Below, in pieces: positions 62,870 through 64,000 of a DNA stretch of 64,000 nucleotides (positions within the stretch are counted from its first letter, which is position 1; each line of letters starts with the position of its first letter). This DNA comes from JACKIC01 sp964392305 (GTDB taxonomy: Bacteria; Planctomycetota; UBA1135; UBA2386). The notes under the pieces were generated by a model. It saw only the letters and a list, made by a program, of their open reading frames with translations. It ran no database searches and was not told where the DNA came from. The DNA lies in assembly GCA_964392305.1 (NCBI GenBank), contig CAYMPV010000028.1:19631-83630 (forward strand), in the 5' to 3' direction. The position numbers and the translations under genes were made by a program.

Positions 62870-63427
62870 ATGGCGAAGTGGGCGTTGTTGGCGGCGCATC
62901 GCTACCTGGAGCGGGAGCACCGATCCGTCACGCGGGCGGATGGGCGGTCCTGGATGCGGGATTGGCGATCGCGGGGGCCGGGTACGGCGGCCAAGGCAGC
63001 CAGCGTCCGCGCCGCGCGCCACCAACCCTGGTGGCCGCGCCCGCTCGGTTTCGCTTGCCTCGGCGCCGCCATGCTAGCGGCTCTGGATCCCGTGGTGCCG
63101 ATGCCAACGCATGTTGCTGCCTCATCGGCGCACGGACCGGCTGGCTTGATCTCGCTTGTCGCCGCGTTTCCGGCCGGGGAACTGACCGCGCCGCCGCTGG
63201 TGTTCGAGTGGTCGGGGCCGGCGCCCGCTGGGCCGACGAGCCTGGTCCTGTTCGCACCCGACTATCGTGAGCTGGCACGCTTCGATGGCATCGTCGGCAG
63301 CCCCCTGCCGACCCCGGCCGCGGTCGTCACCGCTCTCGATGAGCATGGTCTGCTGCATTGGCGGGTCGAATCCGGTGCGCCCGGGGCGCAGGCGTTCTCG
63401 CCGTTGCAGACGTTCGTTATCCGCTGA
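62870..63427 (+). CDS. single-pass membrane protein with Ig-like domain, possibly regulatory
   Basis: Up to 185 residues from ATG 62870; this start is only five bases from the divergent lipoprotein start and neither has a ribosome-binding site, so ATG 62954 is a real alternative. A basic cytoplasmic N-terminus (about 70 residues) precedes one membrane helix (PLGFACLGAAMLAALDP) and a periplasmic beta domain (PLVFEWSGPAPAGPTSLVLF, HWRVESG). This short-cytoplasm, helix, beta-domain layout resembles membrane regulators of sigma factors, and a kinase gene follows 128 bases later. Function unknown. Confidence 0.6.
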   Translation: MAKWALLAAHRYLEREHRSVTRADGRSWMRDWRSRGPGTAAKAASVRAARHQPWWPRPLGFACLGAAMLAALDPVVPMPTHVAASSAHGPAGLISLVAAFPAGELTAPPLVFEWSGPAPAGPTSLVLFAPDYRELARFDGIVGSPLPTPAAVVTALDEHGLLHWRVESGAPGAQAFSPLQTFVIR

Positions 63428-63493
63428 CGCCAAGATCCCGTTGGCAGCGTCGTATCCGCGGCAGGTCTCGTCCTAACTCAACTTGGACAAAGG

Positions 63494-63511
63494 GGATACC
63501 GAAAGGTGTCC
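63494..63511 (+). other. GAAA-capped hairpin in the leader of the kinase gene
   Basis: GGATACC (63494-63500) pairs with GGTGTCC (63505-63511) through seven pairs including one G-T wobble, closed by a GAAA tetraloop, 45 bases before the kinase start. No T run follows. It could be a weak terminator for the gene at 62870 or a leader element. The rest of the 128-base gap shows nothing else. Confidence 0.4.
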
Positions 63512-63555
63512 TGCGGAGCGCGCCGCTTCGCACACGCAACCGGGACGAACAGCGG

Positions 63556-64000
63556 ATGATGAAGCTTGCGGTAGGGGAAGTCGTTCAGGGCTACCGGATC
63601 ACCCGATTCCTGGGACGCGGAGGCTTCGCCTCGGTGTTCCTGGCTCAGCACGAGGAATCGGGCAACAAGGTCGCGTTGAAGGTCGGTGCGTCCGCCGGCG
63701 GCGGCCGCCAGGTGACGCGCCTGCTCGAGGTCACGTCGCGCCGCACGCCCGAGGGCATCAGCCCCGACGAACTGCCGGCCGAGGGCGTGTTCTTCGAGGC
63801 GCGCGGGGTGCGCATCGACCTGTTCGACGAACAGGAAGTGCACTCGATGCTGCGCGTCGAGGGCGACCTGCTCGGCAACACCCAGCACGACAACCTCGTC
63901 GGCCTGGTCGATCGGCTGACCGTCGACGGCAACCCGGTGCTCGTGCTCGACTACGTGCGCGGCAAGACGCTGCGCGAGAAGATCCGCAGCCTCGAGGGCA
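63556..64000 (+). CDS. Ser/Thr protein kinase, N-terminal part (runs off window)
   Basis: The first 148 residues of a protein kinase from ATG 63556 (63559 also possible). The glycine loop FLGRGGFASV (about 18-27) and the beta-3 Lys in VALK (residue 42) are present, then an unusual insert of about 45 residues (ending FFEARGVRIDLFDEQ) separates them from the alpha-C region, after which HDNLVGLVD and the hinge VLVLDYVRGKTLREKI follow in normal order. The catalytic loop and rest lie beyond the right edge. Probably another membrane kinase of the planctomycete STK group. Confidence 0.85.
   Translation, partial: MMKLAVGEVVQGYRITRFLGRGGFASVFLAQHEESGNKVALKVGASAGGGRQVTRLLEVTSRRTPEGISPDELPAEGVFFEARGVRIDLFDEQEVHSMLRVEGDLLGNTQHDNLVGLVDRLTVDGNPVLVLDYVRGKTLREKIRSLEG

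Overview
The window is high-GC DNA (clearly above 60% by eye) packed with short intergenic gaps and many 4-base start/stop overlaps. The gene content points to a Planctomycetota bacterium, probably one of the high-GC marine lineages. The evidence is the repeated pairing of ECF sigma factors with membrane Ser/Thr kinases carrying TPR tails, a large anchored protein built of carboxypeptidase-regulatory-like modules, a planctomycete-style bacterial alpha-2-macroglobulin, many secreted lipoproteins and a typical planctomycete secreted protein of unknown role. This assignment is inferred from protein families; there is no rRNA in the window. No insertion sequence, prophage, CRISPR array or replication origin was found, and only one tRNA (Asp) is present.

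Layout. 1-7.2 kb: an alpha-2-macroglobulin with its own ECF sigma factor (the start of one overlaps the stop of the other), a small lipoprotein, OsmC and a TerB/J-domain membrane protein. 7.2-17.7 kb: a 1,133-residue modular surface protein, a sigma factor whose stop overlaps that of a convergent kinase, an EamA transporter coupled to an orphan periplasmic-binding lipoprotein, and an unknown conserved protein. 17.7-18.1 kb: a candidate structured RNA ending in a good terminator, tRNA-Asp, and a long UUCG-capped hairpin. 18.2-25.3 kb: a second convergent kinase/sigma pair, with the sigma coupled to polyphosphate kinase, then pilT. 25.3-32.1 kb: a CBM9/DUF5916 outer-membrane protein, a secreted protein, and a BlaI-BlaR-secreted coiled-coil operon behind two identical dyad operators. 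32.1-36.7 kb: glycolate oxidase glcDEF with a TPR protein. 36.8-42 kb: an unknown HEPN-like protein, a membrane dipeptidase, a metallophosphoesterase and small secreted proteins. 42-50.7 kb: a chain of five genes linked by 4-base overlaps (cyclodeaminase, gpmI, M28 peptidase, lipoprotein, double retropepsin), then a degenerate histidine kinase. 50.7-54.7 kb: MoxR-DUF58-transglutaminase operon. 54.9-57.6 kb: LpoB, a COG3014-like protein, a YcfL-like protein and another lipoprotein, a likely peptidoglycan-synthase activation module. 57.7-64 kb: archaeal-type ornithine cyclodeaminase, secreted proteins, a metzincin-like lipoprotein with an altered zinc motif, and the start of a third kinase cut by the window edge.

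The most interesting hypothesis is at the left end. The alpha-2-macroglobulin carries a cytoplasmic N-terminal segment resembling an anti-sigma domain, followed by a membrane anchor, and is translationally coupled to an ECF sigma factor. This suggests a protease-trap protein acting as a transmembrane sensor. Other leads are the structured RNA at 17.7 kb, the BlaI/BlaR operon without beta-lactamase, the LpoB module and the degenerate sensor kinase.
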